Shown here: positions 44,058-52,021 of the stretch, piece by piece
Position numbering within the stretch: position 1 is the first letter of the stretch
Layout of the letters: every line of letters begins with the position of its first letter
Assembly: GCA_900552565.1 (NCBI GenBank)
Contig: USAK01000005.1
Coordinates: 13,291 to 77,290 of the forward strand
Reading direction: 5' to 3'
DNA: 64,000 nucleotides
From: an uncultured Selenomonas sp.
GTDB lineage: Bacteria; Bacillota; Negativicutes; Selenomonadales; Selenomonadaceae
The notes under the pieces: generated by a model
Database searches by the model: none
Told to the model about the DNA's origin: nothing
The model's input: only the letters and a program-made list of their open reading frames with translations
Program-made: the position numbers and the translations under genes

Positions 44058-45302
44058 ATGACGACGAGTATGGCAGCGTCTCATGCTGCAAGCAAGAGAC
44101 TCAAGGATGCGATTTTCGGTGCAAGTGCGGCCTGCCGCGAAGCAGCTGAGAAATACGGCGCTGATAAAGTCACGAATGCGACGATGGGCGTCATGATGGA
44201 CGAAAACGGCAAATTCGCAAGTCTCCCGACGATGGAACGCGTCTTCCGCTCGCTGTCCATTGAAGATTACGCACGCTATGCCCCAATCCCGGGCCTGCCC
44301 GAATATCTCGATGCTGTCCTCGATGCGACGTTTGCTGACCAGCGTCCGGATGGCTATCTCGCGGCCATCGCTACGTCGGGCGGCACGGGTGCCATCCATC
44401 ACGCTGTGGCCAATTACGCAGAGCACGGCGACGAGGTCCTGACGGCCGACTGGTTCTGGGGCACGTACAATGTCATCTGCAACGAATGCGGCTCGCATCT
44501 GACGAATTACCAGCTGTTCGATGAGAACAACAATTTCAATATCAAGGACTACACGGCAAAAGTCGATGCCATCATGGCCAAGCAGGACAGCCTGCTTTCC
44601 ATCATCAACACGCCGGCGCATAATCCGACGGGCTTCAGCCTGACGGAAGAGGACTGGGACAATGTCCTCGCCCTGACGAAGAAATACGCAGCTAAGGGCA
44701 AGAAGATGAGCATCCTCGTCGATATTGCCTACATCGACTATGCCGGCGAGAAGAACGAGACGCGCCGCTTCATGAAAAAGTTCGGCAACCTGCCGGACAA
44801 CATCCTCGTCATGTTCTCGTTCTCGATGTCGAAGGGCTACACGGCTTACGGCCAGCGCACGGGCGCGCTCGTCGCTGTTTCCTCGAGCAAGGAAGTCATC
44901 ACGGAGTTCAAGGAAATCAACAAATACACGAGCCGTGCTACGTGGTCGAACATCAACCGCGGTGCCATGACGCTGCTGGCCCGCATCCAGAACGACAAGA
45001 GCACGCTTGCACAGTTTGAGAAGGAACGCGATGACTATTACAAGATGATTCAGCATCGCGGCAATATCTTCATGGAAGAGGCAAAGGCCTGCGGCCTCAA
45101 TGCTCTGCCGTACAAAGGCGGCTTCTTCCTCGCTGTGCCGGCCAAGGACCCGCAGGCCGTCTGCGACAAACTGCACGATGACCTGATTTTCGCCGTACCG
45201 CTGAAGCTCGGCATCCGTGTCGCAGCCTGCTCCGTATCGGCTGACAAGATGAAGGGGGTCGCTGCCAAGGTCCTCAAGGCCCAGCAGGCAGTCGAAGGCT
45301 GA
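44058..45302 (+). CDS. Class I/II aminotransferase
   Basis: PLP-dependent fold-type I aminotransferase of 414 residues. The PLP lysine is K259 in FSFSMSKGYTAYG; the cofactor Asp/Tyr region is DIAYIDYAG, the substrate-arginine region is near GIRVAAC, and NTPAHNPTG is the class I signature. The wording is closer to the aromatic/aspartate group than to alanine or branched-chain enzymes. It follows lysC but has its own promoter and terminator, so a role in aspartate or aromatic amino-acid metabolism is only suggested. The ATG is preceded by AAAGGAAG. Confidence 0.85.
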   Translation: MTTSMAASHAASKRLKDAIFGASAACREAAEKYGADKVTNATMGVMMDENGKFASLPTMERVFRSLSIEDYARYAPIPGLPEYLDAVLDATFADQRPDGYLAAIATSGGTGAIHHAVANYAEHGDEVLTADWFWGTYNVICNECGSHLTNYQLFDENNNFNIKDYTAKVDAIMAKQDSLLSIINTPAHNPTGFSLTEEDWDNVLALTKKYAAKGKKMSILVDIAYIDYAGEKNETRRFMKKFGNLPDNILVMFSFSMSKGYTAYGQRTGALVAVSSSKEVITEFKEINKYTSRATWSNINRGAMTLLARIQNDKSTLAQFEKERDDYYKMIQHRGNIFMEEAKACGLNALPYKGGFFLAVPAKDPQAVCDKLHDDLIFAVPLKLGIRVAACSVSADKMKGVAAKVLKAQQAVEG

Positions 45303-45339
45303 TTCCCTGCATTCACAGGTTAGCATAGTTTGGAATTTT

Positions 45340-45385
45340 AAGACCGGACGTTCGCTTTTTTTTGAAACGGATGTCCGGTCTTTTT
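45340..45385 (+). terminator. Intrinsic terminator after the aminotransferase gene
   Basis: Ten-pair stem AAGACCGGAC/GTCCGGTCTT with a 23-base loop, followed by further T (TTT). Confidence 0.8.
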
Positions 45386-45408
45386 CCGTTTCGGGACGAA
45401 ATTTCTTA

Positions 45409-45437
45409 TTGATGTGAACGGTGATTGATGTTATAGT
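45409..45437 (+). promoter_or_regulatory. Promoter of the phosphate transporter unit
   Basis: TTGATG (45409-45414), 17-base spacer, TATAGT (45432-45437). A palindrome covers the expected start site. Confidence 0.55.
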
Positions 45438-45440
45438 TAA

Positions 45441-45462
45441 ATTGTTAAGGTTCGTTAACAAT
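45441..45462 (+). promoter_or_regulatory. Palindromic operator candidate, DUF47-pit promoter
   Basis: Perfect inverted repeat ATTGTTAA-GGTTCG-TTAACAAT beginning four bases after the -10. GTTAA also occurs three times in direct orientation (45436, 45444, 45454), reminiscent of TTAACA-type Pho boxes of Gram-positive bacteria. Confidence 0.45.
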
Positions 45463-45509
45463 GTAAATAAGTTCGTTTTCGTTCATGATCTAGGAGGACG
45501 CAAAAGGAT

Positions 45510-46136
45510 ATGTTTAAGTTCAAGCAGAAGGACAGCGAGTTCTTTGACTTGTTCGTGGAAAGCGCCCAGTATTTCTACAAAGGTGCGCTCATGATGGACG
45601 AAGTCATGCTGGATTACAGCAAGGCCGCTGACAAGGTAAAGGAGATTGTCGACCTCGAGCACGCAGCAGACGCAGTAAACGATAAGATCATCGACAAGCT
45701 GAATCTGACCTTCATCACGCCGATTGACCGCGAGGACATCTACGCGCTGGCCAATGGCCTCGATGATGGTGTGGACAATCTGCAGGGCACATTGCAGCGC
45801 ATCGTCATGTACCGTACGGGCAAGGCCATGAGCGGTGCTGTCACGCTGACGAAACTCCTCATCGAAAGTACCGAAGAAATCATCCGTGCGTGCTCTCTTT
45901 TGAAGAATATCCGCAAGAACCAGGCGCAGATTCTGGAGGCGACGCATAAGATTGGCCGCCTTGAGAGCGAAGGGGACCGCGTCTACCGTCATGAGGTAGC
46001 GTACCTCTTTGACAAAGAAAAAGACCCGATTGAGCTGATTAAATGGAAGGATATCCTCGAGAATCTCGAGAATACGCTTGACCATTGCGAGAAGCTTTCG
46101 GATATGCTCCGGGGAGTGGTAATGAAGTATGCCTGA
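45510..46136 (+). CDS. DUF47 (PhoU-like) Pit accessory protein
   Basis: Helical PhoU-like protein of 208 residues belonging to DUF47 (YkaA/TIGR00153). It is all-helical, with acidic metal-binding repeats of the PhoU type (EHAADAVNDKI; ESEGDRVYRHEV). DUF47 genes are almost always paired with a Pit-type phosphate permease and are thought to regulate it. Here the stop overlaps the start of pit by eight bases, so translation is coupled. AGGAGGACG precedes the ATG. The exact activity of DUF47 proteins is not established. Confidence 0.92.
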   Translation: MFKFKQKDSEFFDLFVESAQYFYKGALMMDEVMLDYSKAADKVKEIVDLEHAADAVNDKIIDKLNLTFITPIDREDIYALANGLDDGVDNLQGTLQRIVMYRTGKAMSGAVTLTKLLIESTEEIIRACSLLKNIRKNQAQILEATHKIGRLESEGDRVYRHEVAYLFDKEKDPIELIKWKDILENLENTLDHCEKLSDMLRGVVMKYA

Positions 46137-47127
46137 ACTCCAACTCCTGATTTTTACGGTCATCGGGCTCGCTCTGCTGTTTGACTTCATCAATGGCTTT
46201 CATGATACGGCCAACGCCATTGCGACGTCCGTCTCGACGCGAGCGCTTCATCCGAGCCATGCCATCATCATGGCGGCTTTTCTTAACTTTCTCGGTGCCA
46301 TGTACAGTACCGGCGTCGCTAAGACCATCGGTGCGGATATCGTCAAGTCGGCGCAGCATGTCGATGAGCGCGTGATTATCGCGGCTCTTGTCGGTGCCGT
46401 TGTCTGGAACCTCATTACGTGGTGGTTCGCTGTACCGTCAAGCTCGTCGCATGCTCTGGTCGGCGGCGTCATTGGCGCCGTGCTTGTATCGGTCGGCTCT
46501 GACGGACTCAATTTTTACGGCATCGGCAAGATTGTCCTGTCACTGATTGCTTCCCCGGTTATTGCTATTGTCACCGGCTGTATCGTCATGACGATACTGT
46601 TCCGGATTTTTGGGCGGTTCAGTCCCTCGGCGGTCAATGGCAAATTCAAGAAGATGCAGATTCTCTCGGCAGCCATGATGGCGTTCTCGCACGGTTCAAA
46701 CGATGCGCAGAAGTCCATGGGTATCATCACACTCGCACTGCTGTCGGGCGGCTATATCGATGTGTTTGAAGTACCGACGTACGTCAAGATTCTCGCGGCT
46801 ACGGCGATGGCCTGCGGCACGGCCGTTGGCGGCTGGCGCATCATCAAGACCATCGGCGGCAAAATCTTCAAGCTCGAGCCGATTTCCGGCTTCGCTGCTG
46901 ACCTCAACTCGTCGATGGTCATCTTCTCGGCGACGCTGCTGCATCTGCCGGTTTCGACGACGCATGTCGTTTCCGGCTCCATCATGGGCGTCGGCACGGC
47001 GAAGCGCGTCAATGCGGTCCGCTGGGGTGTTGCCCAGCAGATGGTCACGGCCTGGGTGCTGACCATTCCATGTACGGCGGTGATGGGCGCAATTGCCTAC
47101 CATTTCGTGATTATGGTCTTTAAATAA
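46129..47127 (+). CDS. pit: Low-affinity inorganic phosphate transporter (Pit)
   Basis: Membrane phosphate permease of the PiT family, 332 residues with about 10 hydrophobic segments. The two PiT signatures are NGFHDTANAIATSV (22-35) and SHGSNDAQKSMG near 186-197, and the intracellular VSTTHVVSGSIMG near 275 is also typical. Transport of phosphate as a metal-phosphate with protons is known for the family. Regulation together with the DUF47 partner through the promoter palindrome is inferred. A strong terminator follows. Confidence 0.95.
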   Translation: MPELQLLIFTVIGLALLFDFINGFHDTANAIATSVSTRALHPSHAIIMAAFLNFLGAMYSTGVAKTIGADIVKSAQHVDERVIIAALVGAVVWNLITWWFAVPSSSSHALVGGVIGAVLVSVGSDGLNFYGIGKIVLSLIASPVIAIVTGCIVMTILFRIFGRFSPSAVNGKFKKMQILSAAMMAFSHGSNDAQKSMGIITLALLSGGYIDVFEVPTYVKILAATAMACGTAVGGWRIIKTIGGKIFKLEPISGFAADLNSSMVIFSATLLHLPVSTTHVVSGSIMGVGTAKRVNAVRWGVAQQMVTAWVLTIPCTAVMGAIAYHFVIMVFK

Positions 47128-47155
47128 GAAGATAAATTCATTTTTCTGACATTTG

Positions 47156-47202
47156 AACGGGAACATGTGTTACAATATAAGTAACACATGTTCCCGTTTT
47201 TT
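47156..47202 (+). terminator. Intrinsic terminator after pit
   Basis: Perfect eighteen-pair stem (47156-47173 with 47181-47198) with a seven-base loop, then T4. Its inner part GTTAC/GTAAC gives it the look of an operator as well, but the T-run favours a terminator. Confidence 0.9.
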
Positions 47203-47241
47203 ATGTGAATGATGCCGCCTGAAATTAAAGGAGGAGTTTCT

Positions 47242-48909
47242 ATGTTTGTTACGATACGCAAAGAGAGAAATGTACTGCCGCAGGCCATGCCGCGTGACCT
47301 GGCGGCAGATTATCAGCAGGAATACGCGAGCAAGATTGTGGCCGTAAAGCTTGATAATACGCTGCATGACCTGCAGACCCCTGTAGGCAAGGCGCGTTCG
47401 CTGGAATTTGTCGAACTGGAGAGCGAAGAAGGCTGGATTATTTACCGCCGTTCGGTAGAATTTCTGCTCATTATGGCCGTGCATGAGCTTTATCCTGATG
47501 CAGAGGTCGCAGCGATGTTCCGTGCGAACAACGGACTTTACTGTGAAATCACGTTGCCGCATCAGAAATTGACGCCGGAAATTGTCGGCGCCATTGAGCA
47601 GGAAATGCGCATCATCGTGCAGGAAAACCGCCCGATTGTCAAGGAAGTATTCAAGCGTGAGGATGCGGTCAGGCTGTTCAAGGAGACGAAGCAGATTGAG
47701 AAGGCCAACCTCATCGCCTCACTCTCGCTGCCCAATGTCAGCATTTACCGCTGCGGCGGGTATTACGACTATCTCTACGGTGCGATGATTGGCTCGACGG
47801 GACATCTCGGCAAATTTGCACTCGACATTTTTGAATCCGGTGTGCTCCTGCGCACGCCAGACCTCAAGAGCAAGGGCGAGGTGCCCGCGTCAGTGCCGCA
47901 GCCGAAGCTTTCGGGCGTCCTTACCGAGGCCAAGGACTGGGCCAATATCCTGCGCTGCCGCTACGTGACCGATCTCAACCGTGCCATTCGTTCGGGCCGC
48001 ATCAGCGAGGTCATCCGCGTTTCGGAGGCTTTGCAGGAAAAGCGCATTGCAGAAATTGCGGACCACATCGCTTCCAACTGCCGGAAGCTGCGCCTGATTC
48101 TCATTGCTGGCCCGTCATCTTCGGGCAAGACGTCTTTTGCCCAGCGTCTGCGCGTCCAGCTGCAGGTCTTAGGGTTGCGTCCTGTCTCGATTTCACTCGA
48201 CAACTACTTTGTCAACCGCGAAGATACGCCAAAGACACCGGCCGGTGCTTACGACTATGAATGTCTCGAAGCTCTCGACGTGGCGCTGTTCAATAAGGAT
48301 ATGCTGGGCCTTTTAAAAGGGGAATCCGTTGTGCTGCCGCGCTACAACTTCAAGACGGGCGAACGTGAATGGGAAGGGCAGGAGCCGCTGACACTCGAGA
48401 AAAGTCAGCCCATCATCGTGGAAGGCATTCACGGGCTCAACGAGAAGCTCACCGCGCAGATTCCGCGCGAAAACAAATTCAAGATTTACATCAGTGCGCT
48501 GACGCAGCTCAATATCGATGCGCACAACCGCATTCCGACGACAGATGCCCGCCTGATTCGCCGTCTCGTGCGCGATTATCAGTTCCGTGGCGCCAGTGCC
48601 CTCAAAACGCTTAAGCAGTGGCCAGATGTGCGGCAGGGCGAAGAAAAATACATCTTCCCGTATCAGGAAGAGGCGGATGTCATGTTCAACTCGGCGATGA
48701 TTTATGAACTGTCGGCGCTGCGCCGCTATGCCGTGCCGATGCTCAAGGCCGTGACGCCGGATGTGCCGGAGTACACGAAGGCACGGAGGCTGTTGGATTT
48801 CTGCCAGTACTTCTTGGATTTGCCGGATGAGGACGATGTGCCGAACAACTCGATTCTGCGCGAGTTTATCGGGAAGTCCGTGTTCTTTAAGGGGGAAGAA
48901 CAGGTTTGA
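47242..48909 (+). CDS. Nucleoside (uridine) kinase with N-terminal TGS-like domain
   Basis: P-loop kinase of 555 residues. The C-terminal half is of the uridine kinase/phosphoribulokinase fold, with GPSSSGKTS near 290-298, SLDNYFVNREDTP and IVEGIHGLNEKL. The first 230 residues resemble the TGS and editing-like domains of threonyl-tRNA synthetase (FLLIMAVHELYPDAEV; YYDYLYGAMIGSTG), an architecture common in clostridia and Negativicutes where it is called nucleoside kinase. The ATG at 47242 follows AAAGGAGG; a TTG at 47209 lies before the ribosome site. Function beyond nucleoside phosphorylation is unknown. Confidence 0.88.
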   Translation: MFVTIRKERNVLPQAMPRDLAADYQQEYASKIVAVKLDNTLHDLQTPVGKARSLEFVELESEEGWIIYRRSVEFLLIMAVHELYPDAEVAAMFRANNGLYCEITLPHQKLTPEIVGAIEQEMRIIVQENRPIVKEVFKREDAVRLFKETKQIEKANLIASLSLPNVSIYRCGGYYDYLYGAMIGSTGHLGKFALDIFESGVLLRTPDLKSKGEVPASVPQPKLSGVLTEAKDWANILRCRYVTDLNRAIRSGRISEVIRVSEALQEKRIAEIADHIASNCRKLRLILIAGPSSSGKTSFAQRLRVQLQVLGLRPVSISLDNYFVNREDTPKTPAGAYDYECLEALDVALFNKDMLGLLKGESVVLPRYNFKTGEREWEGQEPLTLEKSQPIIVEGIHGLNEKLTAQIPRENKFKIYISALTQLNIDAHNRIPTTDARLIRRLVRDYQFRGASALKTLKQWPDVRQGEEKYIFPYQEEADVMFNSAMIYELSALRRYAVPMLKAVTPDVPEYTKARRLLDFCQYFLDLPDEDDVPNNSILREFIGKSVFFKGEEQV

Positions 48910-48924
48910 GGTACGGCTGCAAGG

Positions 48925-49110
48925 GGAGCGGTGAAATATTTTCGGCTTCGGCTCTTCGCTGAATGTGCCCCCATTTGCTTTGGGGCGTACTTAGGGAATT
49001 CGCCGCCTGCCGCGGCGTTCTGACATCGCTGTATTTGGCGGCGGTCTGCTTGGGGCACAGCCCTGCGGGCGGTCGCTCAGCGCCTGCAGGCGAAAATATT
49101 CCCCCGCTCC
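48925..49110. repeat. Large nested inverted repeat, possible structured RNA
   Basis: Outer arms 48925-48944 and 49091-49110 are complementary at 18 of 20 positions (GGAGCGG...AATATTTTCG). Inside them, in order, CGCTGA (48957) pairs with TCAGCG (49077) and TGTGCCCC (48964) with GGGGCACA (49052), and a GC-rich hairpin CGCCGC/GCGGCG sits near 49001-49017. There is no convincing open frame. It lies between the nucleoside kinase stop and a bidirectional terminator, so it would be in the mRNA 3' region. Only one copy is in this window. Confidence 0.6.
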
Positions 49111-49161
49111 TAGGTACGCAGGGGTTACATCGATGGAGGTGGGAGAGGCTCGTGAGATACG

Positions 49162-49195
49162 AAAAGAGCTGACTTTTCCAAGTCAGCTCTTTTTT
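49162..49195. terminator. Bidirectional terminator, nucleoside kinase/agcS
   Basis: Perfect fourteen-pair stem AAAAGAGCTGACTT/AAGTCAGCTCTTTT with a TTCC loop and T-run; serves the two convergent genes. Confidence 0.93.
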
Positions 49196-49208
49196 CGTAC
49201 GCGTAGCC

Positions 49209-50633
49209 TTATTTTATAGTTTTGTCAATGCCCCAGGCATGGACGCCTTTTTCGTCGCCTAAGATGGCTGGGTCGAAGACGGGTTCTTCGACGCCGGCTT
49301 TTTTCTGTTTGGTGTAGTCAAACAAGGCGATGCGGGCGTATTTGGCGAGGCGGGCGACGGCGTAGAGGTTGGTGAGGCACAGGAAGCCCATGAAGAGGTC
49401 GGCGAGGTTCCAAACGAGGTTGAGTTCGGCGAGGCAGCCGAAGAGGACCATGAGGACGACGCCGGCGCGGAAGACGAGCAGGTATTTTTTCGTATTGCCC
49501 TCGAAGAAGGCGATGTTGATTTCGCCGTAGTAGTAGTTGCCGACGATGGAGCTGAAGGCGAACATCAGGATGAGGATGGAGATGGCAGCAGGGGCGAGGG
49601 AGCCGAAGATGCTGGCGAGGGACTGCTGGGCGAGGGCGATGCCGGTGAGTTCGCCGCCGATGGTGTACTGATTGGTCAAAAGTACGATGAAGGCCGTGGC
49701 CGAGCAGACAATCCACGTATCGACGTAAACGCCAAAGGATTGGACGAGGCCCTGCTTGATTGGGTGCGTGACATCGGCTGTGGCTGCGGCGTTTGGCACG
49801 GAGCCTTCGCCGGCTTCATTGGAGAACAGGCCGCGCTTGATGCCGGTGATGACGGCCGTGCCGATGCCGCCGCCGACGGCTGCCTGCGGGGAAAAGGCGT
49901 CGTGGAAAATCAGGGCAAACATCGCGGGGACTTTGTCGATATTGAGGATGATGATAGCAAAGGCCGTTAAAAGGTAAATGCCGGCCATGATGGGCACGAG
50001 GAATTCCGTGAATTTCGCGATGCGCGTCATGCCGCCGAAGATGACGAGGGCCGTGAGCACGCAGAGGAAGGCGGCGGAGTAAATCGGGGCAATGCCGAAC
50101 GCTGTCTTAGCGGAAAGGGCAATCGTATTGGCCTGTACGGAAACGTAGATGAGGCCGAACGTGACGGAAATCAGGATAGCAAAGAGCTTGGCGACATTGG
50201 GCTGGCCGAGGGCGTTCTTGATGTAGTAAGCCGGGCCGCCGTGGAATTTGCCGTTGCCGCGCGGCAGCTTGTAAATCTGTGCGAGCGTGCTCTCGACAAA
50301 GCCCGTAGCGCAGCCGAGGAACGCGATGGCCCACATCCAGAACACAGCGCCGGGGCCGCCGGTGACGATGGCAATGGCCACGCCGGCGATATTGCCGACG
50401 CCGACGCGCGAAGCCGTGCTGACGCAGAACGCCTGAAACGAGCTGATGGCGTCGCCTTCGGTCTTTTTGCCAATGCCTTCCGTCAAAAGGCGCAGCATCT
50501 CCGGCAGCAGGCGCAGCTGCACAAAGTGTGTTGAGAGCGTGAAATAAATGCCGCAGCCGACGAGCACGACGATGAGCACGTACGACCAGAGCACGTTGTT
50601 GATGGCCGAGACCACCGCATTCAATGCATCCAT
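49209..50633 (-). CDS. Alanine/glycine:cation symporter (AgcS family)
   Basis: Sodium-coupled amino-acid carrier of 474 residues with about 10-11 membrane segments. Signatures of the AgcS family are GVGNIAGVAIAIVTGGPGAVFWMW near 77-100, the cytoplasmic GGPAYYIKNALG, and LFSNEAGEGSVPNAAATA near 265-282. Substrate is alanine or glycine for characterised members; others cannot be ruled out. On the minus strand GAGGT precedes the ATG, and a strong promoter lies about 40-70 bases upstream. It is monocistronic. Confidence 0.93.
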   Translation of the reverse strand: MDALNAVVSAINNVLWSYVLIVVLVGCGIYFTLSTHFVQLRLLPEMLRLLTEGIGKKTEGDAISSFQAFCVSTASRVGVGNIAGVAIAIVTGGPGAVFWMWAIAFLGCATGFVESTLAQIYKLPRGNGKFHGGPAYYIKNALGQPNVAKLFAILISVTFGLIYVSVQANTIALSAKTAFGIAPIYSAAFLCVLTALVIFGGMTRIAKFTEFLVPIMAGIYLLTAFAIIILNIDKVPAMFALIFHDAFSPQAAVGGGIGTAVITGIKRGLFSNEAGEGSVPNAAATADVTHPIKQGLVQSFGVYVDTWIVCSATAFIVLLTNQYTIGGELTGIALAQQSLASIFGSLAPAAISILILMFAFSSIVGNYYYGEINIAFFEGNTKKYLLVFRAGVVLMVLFGCLAELNLVWNLADLFMGFLCLTNLYAVARLAKYARIALFDYTKQKKAGVEEPVFDPAILGDEKGVHAWGIDKTIK

Positions 50634-50671
50634 GATAATACCTCACTTTTCTATGCTTAAAATATATATTT

Positions 50672-50700
50672 ATTATAAAGAAACTATCTAACAACGTCAA
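50672..50700 (-). promoter_or_regulatory. Promoter of the AgcS symporter gene
   Basis: Minus strand: TTGACG (50700-50695), 17-base spacer, TATAAT (50677-50672). Confidence 0.75.
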
Positions 50701-50828
50701 GCAAAACAAAACGTAACAAATATCACGGCAGGATGCTGGAAAAATGCGTAAAATGACGATAGGTTATTGAACGAACACGAACCTGACAAATGGATAATTA
50801 TGACAGTAAATATATGGAGGTTTTTTAC

Positions 50829-51440
50829 ATGAGCGCTTTTCTCGCACCGATTCACTTTATGGTATATGGCAAGAACCAGCTGCAGGAACAGCTGATTGCG
50901 GCAATTGCAGACAAGGCCGTGGCCGAGGGCTGGGCAGCAGAGACCGATGTTGAAGGTTATGTGCGCCGTGAGAGCCAGCCGCTCGATGCCGTTATCGACC
51001 TTGCCAATATCCATGGCTGGCTGTCCGCCAATATCGAAGATGTTGAGCACCGTCTGGCCGCTCTCGTGACGGAGCTGCTCTTTGGCCATCCGGAGCGTCA
51101 GGAAGTCCTTGAGGCCGTTGCCTATGACGAAGGCAAAAAACAGGAAGCTGACGAAGGTCTTGAAGCCGGCGAGGCTTTCCAGTACCTCATGACGCATCTC
51201 GTCGACGGCATGCCGTGCGATGGCGTCAACATGATGCGCGACCAGTCGGCCAATACGTTCCGCTGGGACAAGATGGCTGATGTGCACAGCCGCTACTGGA
51301 CAGAAGTTGAGGGCAGTCCTGCGGTCTACAAGGCTCTGCGCGATAAATTCACGGCCGGCATGCTCGATAAGAGCGGCTACGAGGTCTATTCCTCCAATGA
51401 CGTGAACTATGTCCTGCAGAAAAAGGAAATGACGGCCTGA
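50829..51440 (+). CDS. Conserved-looking hypothetical protein, 203 residues
   Basis: Not assigned to a family. The ATG at 50829 follows TGGAGG; an upstream ATG at 50790 lies before it. The protein is soluble, acidic and mostly helical. Noticeable phrases are FLAPIHFMVYGKNQLQEQLI at the start, LMTHLVDGMPCDGVNMM near 124-140 (the only cysteine), TFRWDKMADVHSRYW, and a C-terminal SGYEVYSSNDVNYVL. Clustered His, Cys, Asp and Trp in the middle suggest a metal or ligand site, but this is speculation. It is divergent from the AgcS gene and ends before a strong terminator, so it is transcribed alone. Confidence 0.85.
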   Translation: MSAFLAPIHFMVYGKNQLQEQLIAAIADKAVAEGWAAETDVEGYVRRESQPLDAVIDLANIHGWLSANIEDVEHRLAALVTELLFGHPERQEVLEAVAYDEGKKQEADEGLEAGEAFQYLMTHLVDGMPCDGVNMMRDQSANTFRWDKMADVHSRYWTEVEGSPAVYKALRDKFTAGMLDKSGYEVYSSNDVNYVLQKKEMTA

Positions 51441-51473
51441 CTGTGCCGTTTGGCTCGATGAGATAAAAAGGGG

Positions 51474-51522
51474 AAAAGTCACTGCAGCGGCAAAGATGAT
51501 GCCGCGACGGCAGTGACTTTTT
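51474..51522 (+). terminator. Intrinsic terminator after the 203-residue protein gene
   Basis: Twelve-pair outer stem AAAAGTCACTGC/GCAGTGACTTTT enclosing a smaller GCGGC/GCCGC hairpin, followed by T. Confidence 0.88.
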
Positions 51523-51584
51523 GCATTTTCAGGTGCTTTTCAGCAAATTATCATACAAAAATGGATAAATATCGTCCTGTGGTA

Positions 51585-51613
51585 TTGGTTTTTTGCAGGA
51601 GCCTTGTTATAAT
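51585..51613 (+). promoter_or_regulatory. Promoter of the UPF0237-DUF711 unit
   Basis: TTGGTT (51585-51590), 17-base spacer, TATAAT (51608-51613), about 80 bases before the first gene. Confidence 0.6.
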
Positions 51614-51696
51614 GGAAGAAATAGTTTGTGTGGGGACATTGTTCCACCTGTTACAAACAGATAACTTATCTCGTGAAATAAAGGAGAAATGTGTAA

Positions 51697-51966
51697 ATGA
51701 AACTGGTAGTTACTGTCGTTGGCAAGGACCGTGTGGGCATCATTGCCATGGTCAGCCAGATCCTGGCCGAGAACAATGTCAATATCCTCAACATCAACCA
51801 GAACATCATGGATGGCTTTTTCAACATGGTCCTGATTGCTGAGACCAGCGAAAGCAAGATCAACCTCGTTGACCTGCAGAAGGTCCTCAAGGAAAAAGGC
51901 AAGGAAATCAATGTCGATATCAAGGCACAGCATGCGGATATCTTCAACGTCACGCATAATGTCTGA
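51697..51966 (+). CDS. ACT domain protein, UPF0237
   Basis: Single ACT domain of 89 residues (VVTVVGKDRVGIIAMVSQIL then NVNILNINQNIMDGFFNMVL), resembling the N-terminal ACT of glycine cleavage regulators such as GcvR. UPF0237 proteins are very often encoded directly upstream of a DUF711 protein, as here, 55 bases ahead. The partner relation is well conserved but the ligand and target are unknown. AGGAG precedes the ATG. Confidence 0.92.
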   Translation: MKLVVTVVGKDRVGIIAMVSQILAENNVNILNINQNIMDGFFNMVLIAETSESKINLVDLQKVLKEKGKEINVDIKAQHADIFNVTHNV

Positions 51967-52021
51967 CTTTCGCAGCTGACTTTGACTGCTGTTTACTGAC
52001 TTTTAGGAGGAAAAAAGCGCT

